Shown here one piece after another: positions 54,867-64,000 of a DNA stretch of 64,000 nt (the first letter of the stretch is position 1; each line of letters opens with the position of its first letter). The position numbers and the translations under genes were made by a program. The notes beneath the pieces are model-generated. The model did no database searches. It saw only the letters and a program-made list of their open reading frames with translations, and was not told where the DNA came from. Origin of the DNA: Rudaea cellulosilytica DSM 22992 (lineage in GTDB: Bacteria; Pseudomonadota; Gammaproteobacteria; Xanthomonadales; Rhodanobacteraceae); the NCBI RefSeq assembly GCF_000378125.1, contig NZ_KB899243.1:124001-188000 (forward strand), read 5' to 3'.

Positions 54867-56186
54867 CTATTGCGCGAACGCAATCCGCTCGTGCCATTCG
54901 CGTGCCTTGGCACGGATGCCGGCGAGGTCCATGCCGACCAGCGCGCGGTTGTCCAGTTTGCGTCGGCCGGCAATCCATACGTCGCTGACCTGCTGGCGGC
55001 CGGTTGCGTATACGAGTTGCGAGGCGACGTGATAGATCGGTTGCGTTTCGATCGCATCGAGGCGCACGGCAGTGAGGTCGGCTTGCTTGCCCGGCACAAT
55101 CGAACCGATGCGCTCGGCCAGGCCCAGTGCGCGCGCACCGTTGAGCGTCGCCGCCTGCAGCGCGAATGCCGCGTCGAACGCGCTCGCATCGTTGGCGACC
55201 GCCTTGGCGAGCATTGCCGCGGTGCGCATTTCGCCGAACATGTCGAGGTCGTTGTTGCTTGCCGCGCCATCGGTGCCGATCGCGAGATTGACGCCCGCGC
55301 GTCGTATCTTTTCCGCCGGGCAGAAACCGCTGGCGAGCTTGAGGTTGGATTCTGGGCAATGCACGATCGATGCGCCGGCTTCGGCGAGCTGCGCGATCTC
55401 GCCGTCGGTCAACTGGGTCATGTGGATCGCGATCAGGTGATCGTTGACCAGGCCCAGCGCATGCATGCGCGCGATCGCGCGCATGCCGTGGTCGCGCTTG
55501 GAATCTTCCACTTCCTGCGCGGTCTCGTGCAGATGCAGGTGCACCGGCAGGTCGAGCTGGTCGGACATCAAACGAATGCGCTCGAACGTCTCGTTCGCGA
55601 CGGTGTACGGCGCGTGCGGCGCGAGCGTCGTCGTCACGAGCGATTCGCTGCGCAATGCGTCGTGCACGGCGAGGTTCTTGTCGAAATACTCGTCGCGGCT
55701 CTGCGCCCACGCGGTCGGAAATTCGATGAACGGCAGTCCGACCACGGCGCGAAAACCGAACTTCAGGTAAGTCGCCGCCTGCGCGTCGGGGAAAAGATAA
55801 TTCTCGTTGCAGCAGGTGGTGCCGCCGCGCAGCATCTCGGCGATTGCGAGCTCGATGCCGTCGCGTACGAACTCGGGCCCCATCACGCGGCCCTCGGCAG
55901 GCCAGATGTGCTCGTTGAGCCAGGTCATCAGCGGCAGGTCGTCGGCAAGGCCGCGCATCAGCACCATCGGATTGTGCGTGTGCGCGTTGATGAGACCGGG
56001 GATCAGCGCATGCTCATTCAGTTCGACGCGCGCGGCGCTCGGATATTTCCCGCGTGCGGTTTCGATCGGCAGCACGTCGACGATTGTGTCGCCGGCAAGC
56101 GCGACGGCATGCTGGTCGAGCACGACGCCGTGCGGTTCGACGGGGATGACCCAGCGGGCTTCGAGGAGTTGATCGACGATCGTCAT
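54867..56186 (-). CDS. mtaD: Adenosine-nucleoside deaminase (MtaD-like amidohydrolase)
   Basis: From ATG (complement of 56184-56186) the 439-residue amidohydrolase has IPGLINAHTHNPM and HLHETAQE with metal ligands, HCPESNLKLASG and GTDGAASNNDLDMFGE. The family deaminates methylthioadenosine or S-adenosylhomocysteine to inosine forms. The related TRZ/ATZ hydrolases act on s-triazines, but these motifs fit the nucleoside group. A 37-codon extension upstream is repeat DNA and was rejected. It leads the minus-strand run that continues through yciI, ubiG and gph. Confidence 0.88.
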   Translation of the reverse strand: MTIVDQLLEARWVIPVEPHGVVLDQHAVALAGDTIVDVLPIETARGKYPSAARVELNEHALIPGLINAHTHNPMVLMRGLADDLPLMTWLNEHIWPAEGRVMGPEFVRDGIELAIAEMLRGGTTCCNENYLFPDAQAATYLKFGFRAVVGLPFIEFPTAWAQSRDEYFDKNLAVHDALRSESLVTTTLAPHAPYTVANETFERIRLMSDQLDLPVHLHLHETAQEVEDSKRDHGMRAIARMHALGLVNDHLIAIHMTQLTDGEIAQLAEAGASIVHCPESNLKLASGFCPAEKIRRAGVNLAIGTDGAASNNDLDMFGEMRTAAMLAKAVANDASAFDAAFALQAATLNGARALGLAERIGSIVPGKQADLTAVRLDAIETQPIYHVASQLVYATGRQQVSDVWIAGRRKLDNRALVGMDLAGIRAKAREWHERIAFAQ

Positions 56187-56222
56187 AGGCTGCCGAAGCA
56201 CCGGATGGATTGCTTTTCCCTT

Positions 56223-56380
56223 CTCCCGCTGGCGGGAGGTATTTTCCCGTTCCCACGGGGCGCGGGGACGGGTGCCGAGGGCGGATGCGGGCGGCAAACC
56301 GGATACATCATCATTCGCCGCGGCACCAACCTCACCCGAAGCCGCTGCCGCGGCTTCGACCTCTCCCGCCAGCGGGAGAG
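56223..56380. repeat. REP-like palindromic intergenic elements
   Basis: CTCCCGC-TG-GCGGGAG (56223-56238), GAAGCCGC-TGCC-GCGGCTTC (56338-56357) and CTCTCCCGC-CA-GCGGGAGAG (56361-56380) are three GC-rich hairpins in the 207 bases between mtaD and efp. The third resembles the first with its centre reversed, as in paired REP elements. Such repeats are widespread in Lysobacterales genomes. They may end or stabilise transcripts. Confidence 0.75.
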
Positions 56381-56393
56381 GTGAAATGCTTTC

Positions 56394-56963
56394 TCAGCCT
56401 TTGACTCGTCCGACGTACTCGCCGGTGCGCGTATCGACGCGGATCAGCTCGCCGTTCGGCACGAACAGCGGCACACGCACGGTCGCCCCGGTTTCCAGCT
56501 TGGCCGGCTTGCCACCGGAACCTGCCGTATCGCCCTTCACGCCCGGATCGGTTTCGGTGATCTGCAGTTCGACGAAGTTCGGCGGCGACACGGTCAGCGG
56601 CGCACCATTCCACAGCGTGACGATGCAGATCTCGTTGCCCTTGAGCCATTTCTCGGCATCGACCATCGCCGATTTGTCGGCCGCGATCTGCTCGTGCGTG
56701 TCCGGGTGCATGAAGTGCCAGAACTCGCCGTCGCTGTAGAGATATTCCATGTCCTGATCAATCACGTCGGCCGGTTCGAGCGAATCGGTCGACTTCATCG
56801 TCAGCTCGACGACGCGGCCGGTCTTGATGTTGCGGTATTTCACGCGCGTGAACGCCTGGCCCTTGCCCGGCTTCACGTATTCGGTGTCGACGATCGAGCA
56901 CGGATAGCCGTCCACGATGATCTTCATGCCGTTCTTGACGTCGTTCATGCCATAGCTGGCCAT
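56394..56963 (-). CDS. efp: Translation elongation factor P
   Basis: EF-P helps ribosomes make peptide bonds at polyproline stretches. The 189-residue product has three beta-barrel domains and the modification-site loop VKPGKGQAF with Lys34, which the neighbouring EpmB would prepare beta-lysine for. PFVPNGELI-like [24 protein letters not shown] is the usual C-terminal end. It is divergent from epmB, with only 56 bases between. Confidence 0.97.
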   Translation of the reverse strand: MASYGMNDVKNGMKIIVDGYPCSIVDTEYVKPGKGQAFTRVKYRNIKTGRVVELTMKSTDSLEPADVIDQDMEYLYSDGEFWHFMHPDTHEQIAADKSAMVDAEKWLKGNEICIVTLWNGAPLTVSPPNFVELQITETDPGVKGDTAGSGGKPAKLETGATVRVPLFVPNGELIRVDTRTGEYVGRVKG

Positions 56964-57019
56964 CTTCTAAGCTCCGTTATGCGACGAGCCGCGGTCGATT
57001 GCGGCTAAAATTGAAGGAT

Positions 57020-58084
57020 ATGGGAAAAATTGAAGCCGCAATTGTAACCGGGAACACGCTGGCTGCGCATGCCGGCCAGGCCCCGGGTTCGGGAATCCGC
57101 GACCCGCAAAATCAGGACTGGCGACGCCTGTGGCGCGACTCCGTGACCGATCCGCGCGAGCTGCTCACGCTGGTCGGCCTGGAAAATCTGGCCGAAAGCA
57201 TCCTGCCGCGCCTCGACACCGGCTTTGCTCTGCGCGTGCCGCGCGGCTTCGTCGCACGCATGCGTCACGGCGATGCGCGCGACCCGCTGCTGCTGCAGGT
57301 GCTGCCGCAGGCCGCGGAGCTGGACGATGTCGCGGGTTTCGGCTTCGACGCGGTGGGTGATCTCGACGCGCTCACGGCCACGGGCGTTCTGCACAAGTAC
57401 AACGGCCGCGCGCTGCTGGTCGCGATCGGCTCGTGCGCGGTGAATTGCCGATACTGTTTTCGTCGCCACTTTCCCTACGCCGAGGAAACCGCAGCGGCCA
57501 ATCATTGGCGGGAGGCGATCGAACACCTGCGCACCGACGACTCGGTCGAGGAAGTGATCCTGTCTGGCGGCGATCCGCTGTCGCTGTCGACGGCCAAACT
57601 CGCCGAGCTGACCAGCGCACTTGCTGCGATCCCGCACATCCGCCGCCTGCGCATCCACACGCGGCTGCCGGTCGTGCTGCCCGAGCGGATCGACGCCGAG
57701 CTTATCGCCTGGCTGCGCGGCCTGCCGTGGCCGGTCGCGGTCGTGCTACACGCCAACCACTCGAACGAGCTCGACGCGAGCGTCACCGCGGCCTGCGCGC
57801 GACTGCGCGCGACCGGCGCGGCCCTGCTCAACCAGAGCGTGCTGCTGCGCGGGATCAACGACAGCGTCGACGCGCTCGCCGCGCTGTCCAAGAATCTGTT
57901 CGAATGCGGCGTGCTGCCCTACTACCTGCATCAGCTCGACCGCGTTGCCGGCACGGCGCATTTCGCGGTCGACGACGCTGCCGCGCGTGCGCTCGTCGAA
58001 GCGCTGCGCGTGCAATTGCCGGGCTACCTGCTGCCGCGGCTCGTGCGCGAGATCGCGGGCGAATCGCACAAGACGCCGTTGTGA
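57020..58084 (+). CDS. epmB: EF-P beta-lysylation protein EpmB (lysine 2,3-aminomutase)
   Basis: EpmB is a radical-SAM enzyme that converts lysine to beta-lysine for attachment to EF-P Lys34 by EpmA. From ATG 57020 the product has 354 residues, with the radical-SAM cysteines in GSCAVNCRYCFRRHFPY and ILSGGDPLSL. LLNQSVLLRGINDS and the end GESHKTPL match the family. A TTG start at 56999 would add seven residues. The divergent efp neighbour supports the assignment. epmA is not in the window. Confidence 0.95.
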   Translation: MGKIEAAIVTGNTLAAHAGQAPGSGIRDPQNQDWRRLWRDSVTDPRELLTLVGLENLAESILPRLDTGFALRVPRGFVARMRHGDARDPLLLQVLPQAAELDDVAGFGFDAVGDLDALTATGVLHKYNGRALLVAIGSCAVNCRYCFRRHFPYAEETAAANHWREAIEHLRTDDSVEEVILSGGDPLSLSTAKLAELTSALAAIPHIRRLRIHTRLPVVLPERIDAELIAWLRGLPWPVAVVLHANHSNELDASVTAACARLRATGAALLNQSVLLRGINDSVDALAALSKNLFECGVLPYYLHQLDRVAGTAHFAVDDAAARALVEALRVQLPGYLLPRLVREIAGESHKTPL

Positions 58085-58190
58085 TGTGGCCCACCGGTTG
58101 CCTGGCCGCCCACTGGCGCGGGTGGGACGAATCGAGTAAAACTCGGGCACCTTTCATTTTCCCATCGCGGACGCGAGCTTCATCGAAGCC

Positions 58191-60251
58191 ATGAGCAAAC
58201 CTACGGACGTGATCAAACTCCTGCTGGTCGAAGAATCGGTCGAGGAAGCCGAGCGCCTGACCAGCGTGCTGCGCAACGCCGGCATCGCCGTGCGCGCGAC
58301 CCAGGTGCGCGACGCGGACGAACTCGACGCGCAACTGCAGGCGCAGACCCCAGACCTGATCCTTGCCGGGACCGCGCTCGGGCTCGACGAGGTCGTGCAG
58401 GCGGCCAACCGCGGCGGCAAGGACATCGCCATCGTCGCGATCGTGCCCGAGCTGTCGGGCGAGATCCTGACCGAAGTATTCCGCCACGGCGTCAACGGCG
58501 CGGCGGCCTATCAGCAGGCGGAATTGTTCGTCGGCGTGATCCAGCGCGAATTCGCCAGCCTCAACCTGCGCCGCAGTGTGCGCCGGCTCGAACTGAGCCT
58601 TGCCGAATCCGAGCGCCGCTGCGATTCGTTGCTCGAGTCTGCGCGCGACCCGATCGCCTACGTGCACGAGGGCGCGCACGTGCGCGCGAACCGCGCCTGG
58701 CTCGAAGTATTCGGCTGCGCCGATTTCGAAGAGCTGCAAGGCGTGTCGGTGCTCGACCTGATCGCCCCCGAAGCGGCGGGCGACTTCAAGGCGCTGCTGC
58801 GCAGCCTGTCGCGCGGCGAGAAGCCACCGGCCAGCCTGCCGATCAAGATGCGCCGCGCCGACGGCAGCACGTTCGACACAGTGATGGAATTCGCCCCGGC
58901 CAGCGTCGCCGGCGAACCCTGCCAGCAGATCGTGCTGCGTCAACCGCTGGCCAACCCCGAGCTTGCGCAGCAGATCGATACGCTGCGCACGAAAGACCTC
59001 GTCACCGATCTGTACAACCGCCAGCACGGCCTCGCCGAACTCGAGCGCATGGTCGCCGCCGCCTCGGGCGGTGCGCCGAATCAGATTCTGTTGCTGCTCG
59101 AGGCCGACAACTTCCGCGAGCATCTGGGCGAAATCGGTCTCGGCAACGCCGACCTGCTGCTCGGCGACATGGCCAACCTGCTACGCCGCAATCTCGAATC
59201 GACCGAGCACATCGCCTTCCGCTTCGGCGACCAGACCTTCGGCGTACTCAGCCCGGCGTTGTCCATCGACGCCGCCAACGAACTCGCACAGCGGCTGTGC
59301 AATGCCTACGCCGAGCACGATTTCGACATCGGCAAGCGCCACTTGAACTTGTTCGTCAGCATCGCCGGTGTATTGATCGGCGAGAAGAACGCCAACACCC
59401 AAGCCGTACTGACCCAGGTCGGAGCGGGCCTGCGCGATCTGCAGCAGCGCGGCGGCAATCAGGTCGCGATCCATGATCCGGGCGTGCGCGACGCGGCCCT
59501 GCTCGCCGAAGCGCAGCAGTTGCGCGAGCGTCTCGAGCAAGCGGTCAAGCGCGGCCAGTTCGCGCTCTACAGCCAGCCCATCGTCAATCTGCACGGGGTC
59601 GAAGGCGAGTTCTACGAAATTCTGGCGCGCCTCGTCGACGACAAGGGCGAAGTACTGCCGAACGTCTTCCTGCCGGTGGCCGAAGATGCCGGACTGATGC
59701 TGGCGATCGACCGCGTGGTCATCGCCAAGGCGATCACGACACTGGCCGAACGCGAGAAGGCCGGACGGCATACGACGTTCTTCGTCAACCTCACCGCACC
59801 GTCGATGGCCGACGAGACCTTGCTGCCATGGATCGCCCAGCAACTCAAGGCCGCGCGCTTGCGCGGCGACGCTCTAGTGTTTGAGGTGCCCGAGAGCAAG
59901 GTCATCACCCAGCTCAAGGCCGCCCGCAGCTTCGTCGCGGGGCTGCGTCAACTGCATTGCGGCTTCGCCCTGGAACAATTCGGCGCAGGGGTCAACTCGT
60001 TCCAGTTGCTCAAGCACATCGATGCGAGCTACTTGAAGATCGACCGCAGCTACATGCAGGATCTGCCCAAGGACAAGGAACACCAGGAGTTCATCCGCCA
60101 GTTTTGCCACCAGGCACACCAGGCCGGCAAGATCGTGATCGCCGAGCAGGTCGAGAACGCCGCGAGCATGTCGATCCTGTTCACCTGCGGAGTGAACTTC
60201 GTCCAGGGCAATTATCTGAACGAGCCGGAAAAGATACTCAGCGCGGCGTGA
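58191..60251 (+). CDS. fimX: FimX-like REC-PAS-GGDEF-EAL protein (degenerate)
   Basis: The 686-residue protein has an N-terminal receiver-like domain (about 9-120), a PAS domain (about 140-250), a GGDEF domain (about 265-430) and an EAL domain (about 435-680). All three signalling motifs are degenerate: no acceptor Asp in the receiver (LILAGTAL), GDQTF (346-350) for GGDEF and EIL (476-478) for EAL. This combination is that of FimX, which binds c-di-GMP without making or breaking it and drives type IV pilus assembly with PilZ. EVL-type changes are known there. The name is by architecture. Confidence 0.85.
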   Translation: MSKPTDVIKLLLVEESVEEAERLTSVLRNAGIAVRATQVRDADELDAQLQAQTPDLILAGTALGLDEVVQAANRGGKDIAIVAIVPELSGEILTEVFRHGVNGAAAYQQAELFVGVIQREFASLNLRRSVRRLELSLAESERRCDSLLESARDPIAYVHEGAHVRANRAWLEVFGCADFEELQGVSVLDLIAPEAAGDFKALLRSLSRGEKPPASLPIKMRRADGSTFDTVMEFAPASVAGEPCQQIVLRQPLANPELAQQIDTLRTKDLVTDLYNRQHGLAELERMVAAASGGAPNQILLLLEADNFREHLGEIGLGNADLLLGDMANLLRRNLESTEHIAFRFGDQTFGVLSPALSIDAANELAQRLCNAYAEHDFDIGKRHLNLFVSIAGVLIGEKNANTQAVLTQVGAGLRDLQQRGGNQVAIHDPGVRDAALLAEAQQLRERLEQAVKRGQFALYSQPIVNLHGVEGEFYEILARLVDDKGEVLPNVFLPVAEDAGLMLAIDRVVIAKAITTLAEREKAGRHTTFFVNLTAPSMADETLLPWIAQQLKAARLRGDALVFEVPESKVITQLKAARSFVAGLRQLHCGFALEQFGAGVNSFQLLKHIDASYLKIDRSYMQDLPKDKEHQEFIRQFCHQAHQAGKIVIAEQVENAASMSILFTCGVNFVQGNYLNEPEKILSAA

Positions 60252-60355
60252 TGCCGCGCCTGGCCTGGTTTTTACCGTCGCCTCGGCGCCTGAGCGCGGC
60301 GTAACGCGGGAATACTCGCGCGGAGAATATTCGCGTCGATCGGCCTCGCCGCGGG

Positions 60356-61744
<1,389 letters not shown>

Positions 61745-61832
61745 GGTCTTGCCGGAGGGGAAGCGAGCCGCGAATTATAGCGGCTGATCGCCCCGACTGC
61801 CCCGCCGAATCCGCCGCACCCCCCAGTGGCGG

Positions 61833-62687
61833 CTATTTCGTGCGCAACGCCACCCCGTCGAGCTGCGGTGCGCTCGCGCAATGTCCGCGACGCAGGCTGT
61901 CGAGATAGCGTGTGACCAATGTTGTCGTCGCCGTTTCCACGCGCGCATTCGTGCTGCGCGCGCCGCCGAAATCCATATGGCTCGCGCCATCGACGACGGC
62001 GAGCCAGCGGCAGCCCGGACCGAGGCCGTCGTAGGCCTGCGTGCGCCAGGTGTAGTCGCCGTCGAGGCCGCGGTCGCGCGTGCCGGTGATCAGCAGCATC
62101 GGTGCACGAATCGGCCGCCAGGCATCCGCCGGAAAGACTTGTCCCGGGCCTTCCGGCGACAACGCGACGTAGGCATCGAAACCGCCCTGCGCTTTGAGAT
62201 CGAGTTTGTTCTGCGCGCCGGCTTCGAGCATGACCGTGATCGCCCCCATCGAATGACCGAGCAGCACGGCATACGGCGCGTGACAGGTCTTGTTCGCCCA
62301 TGCACGCGCGGCGTCGATGTCCATAAAGCGCTTGCGGTAGGCATCGGCATTCGTGACCAGATCGGCGATGCCCTGTTTGAAACCGTCGCTGCGGATATCG
62401 GCCGCGAGCGGGCCGAGGCCGCTTTCGCGATGACCGATCACGATCGCGCGCCAGCCGTCGCGCGCGAGCGCCTCGCCGAGATAGCGCAGGCCGCGTTCGC
62501 TGCCACCGGCACCGTGCGAGATCAGCGCGAGCGGGGCGCAGTCCTTGCCGGTGACAGACGGCTCGTATACGGCGAGCGGCGTCAAGGCGCCATCCATCCG
62601 CGTCGCTTCGATGTGCTGCCCGACGACGGCCCATGCCAGCCCGACAAGGCCGACGGCAAATACAAACAACAGCGATGACATTCGCAT
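61833..62687 (-). CDS. Alpha/beta-hydrolase with signal peptide
   Basis: From ATG (complement of 62685-62687), just after GGGAGGAG, the 284-residue precursor has a signal/anchor (to about residue 23). The fold shows LALISHGAGGSERGL, nucleophile GHSMGA (Ser ~140), the acid in LLITGTRDRG and catalytic His in DGASHMDFGG. The pattern resembles dienelactone-hydrolase/platelet-activating-factor acetylhydrolase-like exported esterases. The substrate is unknown. It lies between ffh and ypjD. Confidence 0.85.
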   Translation of the reverse strand: MRMSSLLFVFAVGLVGLAWAVVGQHIEATRMDGALTPLAVYEPSVTGKDCAPLALISHGAGGSERGLRYLGEALARDGWRAIVIGHRESGLGPLAADIRSDGFKQGIADLVTNADAYRKRFMDIDAARAWANKTCHAPYAVLLGHSMGAITVMLEAGAQNKLDLKAQGGFDAYVALSPEGPGQVFPADAWRPIRAPMLLITGTRDRGLDGDYTWRTQAYDGLGPGCRWLAVVDGASHMDFGGARSTNARVETATTTLVTRYLDSLRRGHCASAPQLDGVALRTK

Positions 62688-62796
62688 GGCGACTCCTCCC
62701 GCAGGATCACAACGCAGTTGCTTCGATTCGGTGGACACGTAGCCTTCAACCGTGCTCACGCGTGGCAGCGCCGCGTCGATATGCGACACTTGGCGC

Positions 62797-63594
62797 ATGT
62801 CCGCAACGATCTCCACCCTGCTCGCCACCGCGCTGTATCTGACCGCTGCGGCGATCCTCGCCCTGCCGCTGCTGCACCGCCGGGCGCAACCGCGCGCGAT
62901 CGGCATGGGCCTCGGCGCAATCGCCGTTGTGCTGCATTTCGTCGTGCTGTTCAGCGCGCACCGCGGTGGCGTGGACCTGCATTTCTTCGCCGCGCTGTCG
63001 CTGGTCGGCGCCTGCATCGCCGCACTGTGCCTGCTCGTCAACCTGAGCCGCCCGGTGGCGACGCTCGGCGTGATCGCGTTCCCGCTCGCTTCGCTGCTGC
63101 TCGGCATCGACGTGTTCCTCGCCCCGTCGACACAGCCGATGACCTTGGAATGGCAGATCAAGCTGCACGCTGTCTTTGCCCTGCTTGGCTACAGCGTGCT
63201 CAGCATCGCCGCGGTGCTCGCGATCCTGCTCGCGCTGCAGGAACGCGCGCTGCACGCGCGGCGCTTCGACGGCCTCGTGCGCACGCTGCCGCCGCTGACC
63301 TTGACCGAAGCGCTGATGTTCCGCCTGATCGGCGCGGGTTTCGTCCTGCTCACGCTGACTCTGCTCACCGGCATCCTGTTCGTCACCAATCTGTTCGACC
63401 AGCACCTCGCGCACAAGACCATCCTGTCGATCGCCGCATGGTTCGTGTTCGGCACGCTGTTGTTCGGTCGCTGGCGTTACGGCTGGCGCGGACGCCGTGC
63501 AGTGAACCTCGTGCTGATCGGTATGGCGTTGCTGCTGTTCGCCTTCTTCGGCAGCCGCTTCGTGCTCGAAGTGGTTTTGAAACGGGTGCCTTAG
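62797..63594 (+). CDS. ypjD: YpjD/CcsA-type membrane protein
   Basis: The 265-residue protein has eight predicted helices and belongs to the cytochrome c assembly (CcsA/CcmC-like) superfamily, with WQIKLHAVFALLGYSVL, GFVLLTLTLLTG and AHKTILSIAAWFVFG. The YpjD (CorE) branch lies next to ffh in many Gammaproteobacteria and was linked to magnesium/cobalt efflux; its role is uncertain. ATG 62797 gives a good first helix, and a start 15 codons upstream lacks support. Confidence 0.88.
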   Translation: MSATISTLLATALYLTAAAILALPLLHRRAQPRAIGMGLGAIAVVLHFVVLFSAHRGGVDLHFFAALSLVGACIAALCLLVNLSRPVATLGVIAFPLASLLLGIDVFLAPSTQPMTLEWQIKLHAVFALLGYSVLSIAAVLAILLALQERALHARRFDGLVRTLPPLTLTEALMFRLIGAGFVLLTLTLLTGILFVTNLFDQHLAHKTILSIAAWFVFGTLLFGRWRYGWRGRRAVNLVLIGMALLLFAFFGSRFVLEVVLKRVP

Positions 63595-63603
63595 CCAGCG
63601 TCC

Positions 63604-64000
63604 GTGCGCGCGAACCGGAAAACAGTGCTGCTGGTAGTTCTTCTGGTGTGCGTAGCTGCGCTAGTCGTGCGCGTTGAAACACAAAGCCCGGCATCGTCAC
63701 AAACTTCCCCGTCGTCCGCGAATCCAGCCGGCCTGCCATCTGCAGACAGGGTTTCGGCGGATAGGAAATCGACGGCCCCCATCGGGCCGAATCCGAATGC
63801 GGTTTCGATCTCCGACCGCGAAACGGCATCGCGTCATTTTCGCGAGGAGAAACAATGCCTCATTGTTGCGAAGGCCATCGAGTTGTACCGAAGCCGGCTT
63901 CGTGCTTGTGAAGATCCACAGTGGATGCCAGGACCGGAGAAAGAAGCGGCTTGCGCGAAACAGACTGCTGGAGACATCGAGAAAATCGCCGCGTTGACGC
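63604..64000 (+). CDS. Secreted or membrane-anchored protein, cut by window end
   Basis: From GTG 63604, ten bases after ypjD, a frame of 132 codons stays open to the window end. It starts MRANRKT and a hydrophobic stretch (VLLVVLLVCVAALVV), a signal or anchor. A Ser/Pro-rich linker and a charged segment with spaced cysteines follow (KQCLIV, RACEDP, AACAKQ). No family is recognised. No ATG start was found, so the start is a guess. Confidence 0.5.
   Translation, partial: MRANRKTVLLVVLLVCVAALVVRVETQSPASSQTSPSSANPAGLPSADRVSADRKSTAPIGPNPNAVSISDRETASRHFREEKQCLIVAKAIELYRSRLRACEDPQWMPGPEKEAACAKQTAGDIEKIAALT

Overview
The window is high-GC chromosomal DNA from a gammaproteobacterium, most likely order Lysobacterales (Xanthomonadales), perhaps Rhodanobacteraceae. 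The best evidence is the arginine cluster. It uses an acetylornithine carbamoyltransferase, with Glu144 and Lys302 exactly where the Xanthomonas enzyme has them, and a fused acetylglutamate kinase/synthase, run together with proB-proA. A serine/homoserine acyltransferase beside a cysteine dioxygenase-like gene, a FimX-like protein and a DksA lacking most zinc cysteines fit this. The assignment rests on recalled family features, not on a search.

Layout. 1-3.5 kb: the tail of an integron gene-cassette array, with five attC-like sites, small cassette genes for secreted or lipoprotein products, a RidA-like gene, an IS30-type transposase remnant and a rifampin ADP-ribosyltransferase (arr). The integrase is not in the window. 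3.6-4.9 kb: three small poorly characterised genes. 5-13.5 kb (minus strand): queA, then a run reading ABC ATPase, ABC permease, small membrane protein, histidine kinase, response regulator, DUF3142 protein and TPR-like protein, with a second copy of the small membrane gene beside queA. 13.8-17.6 kb: class III aminotransferase, PsiF-repeat protein, aldo/keto reductase, HiPIP. 17.7-21.9 kb: ccmF-ccmG-ccmH-ccmI for cytochrome c maturation. 22-23.8 kb: MetX-type acyltransferase and a cysteine dioxygenase-like cupin, separated by a perfect palindrome.

23.9-25.1 kb: tRNA-Leu(CAA) with a roughly 1-kb insertion bounded by a 15-bp repeat of the tRNA 3' end, carrying a predicted secreted jelly-roll protein. 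25-33 kb: amiD-like amidase, purT, a secreted protein, YpfJ-type metallopeptidase, MscS channel, a four-gene CopL/barrel/MerP-like/MerT-like metal operon and a nucleotide pyrophosphatase. 33.3-43.8 kb: one tightly packed nine-gene run argF'-argG-argE-argB/A-argC-argH-proB-proA-PIG-L deacetylase. 44-49.3 kb: DUF3761 protein, tRNA-Pro(CGG), glycine-zipper protein, cysS, sufE, a membrane protein and dksA. 49.4-52.3 kb: yidD, dihydroorotase, M23 peptidase, GNAT. 52.4-56.2 kb (minus): mtaD, YciI, ubiG, gph and a squalene/phytoene-synthase-like gene. 56.4-64 kb: divergent efp/epmB, a FimX-like regulator, ffh, an alpha/beta hydrolase, ypjD and a gene cut by the window end.

Most of the window is ordinary core genome: amino-acid, nucleotide, quinone, cytochrome and translation functions. 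The accessory parts are the cassette array, the tRNA-Leu insertion and the metal operon. No rRNA, CRISPR array, complete insertion sequence or phage was seen.
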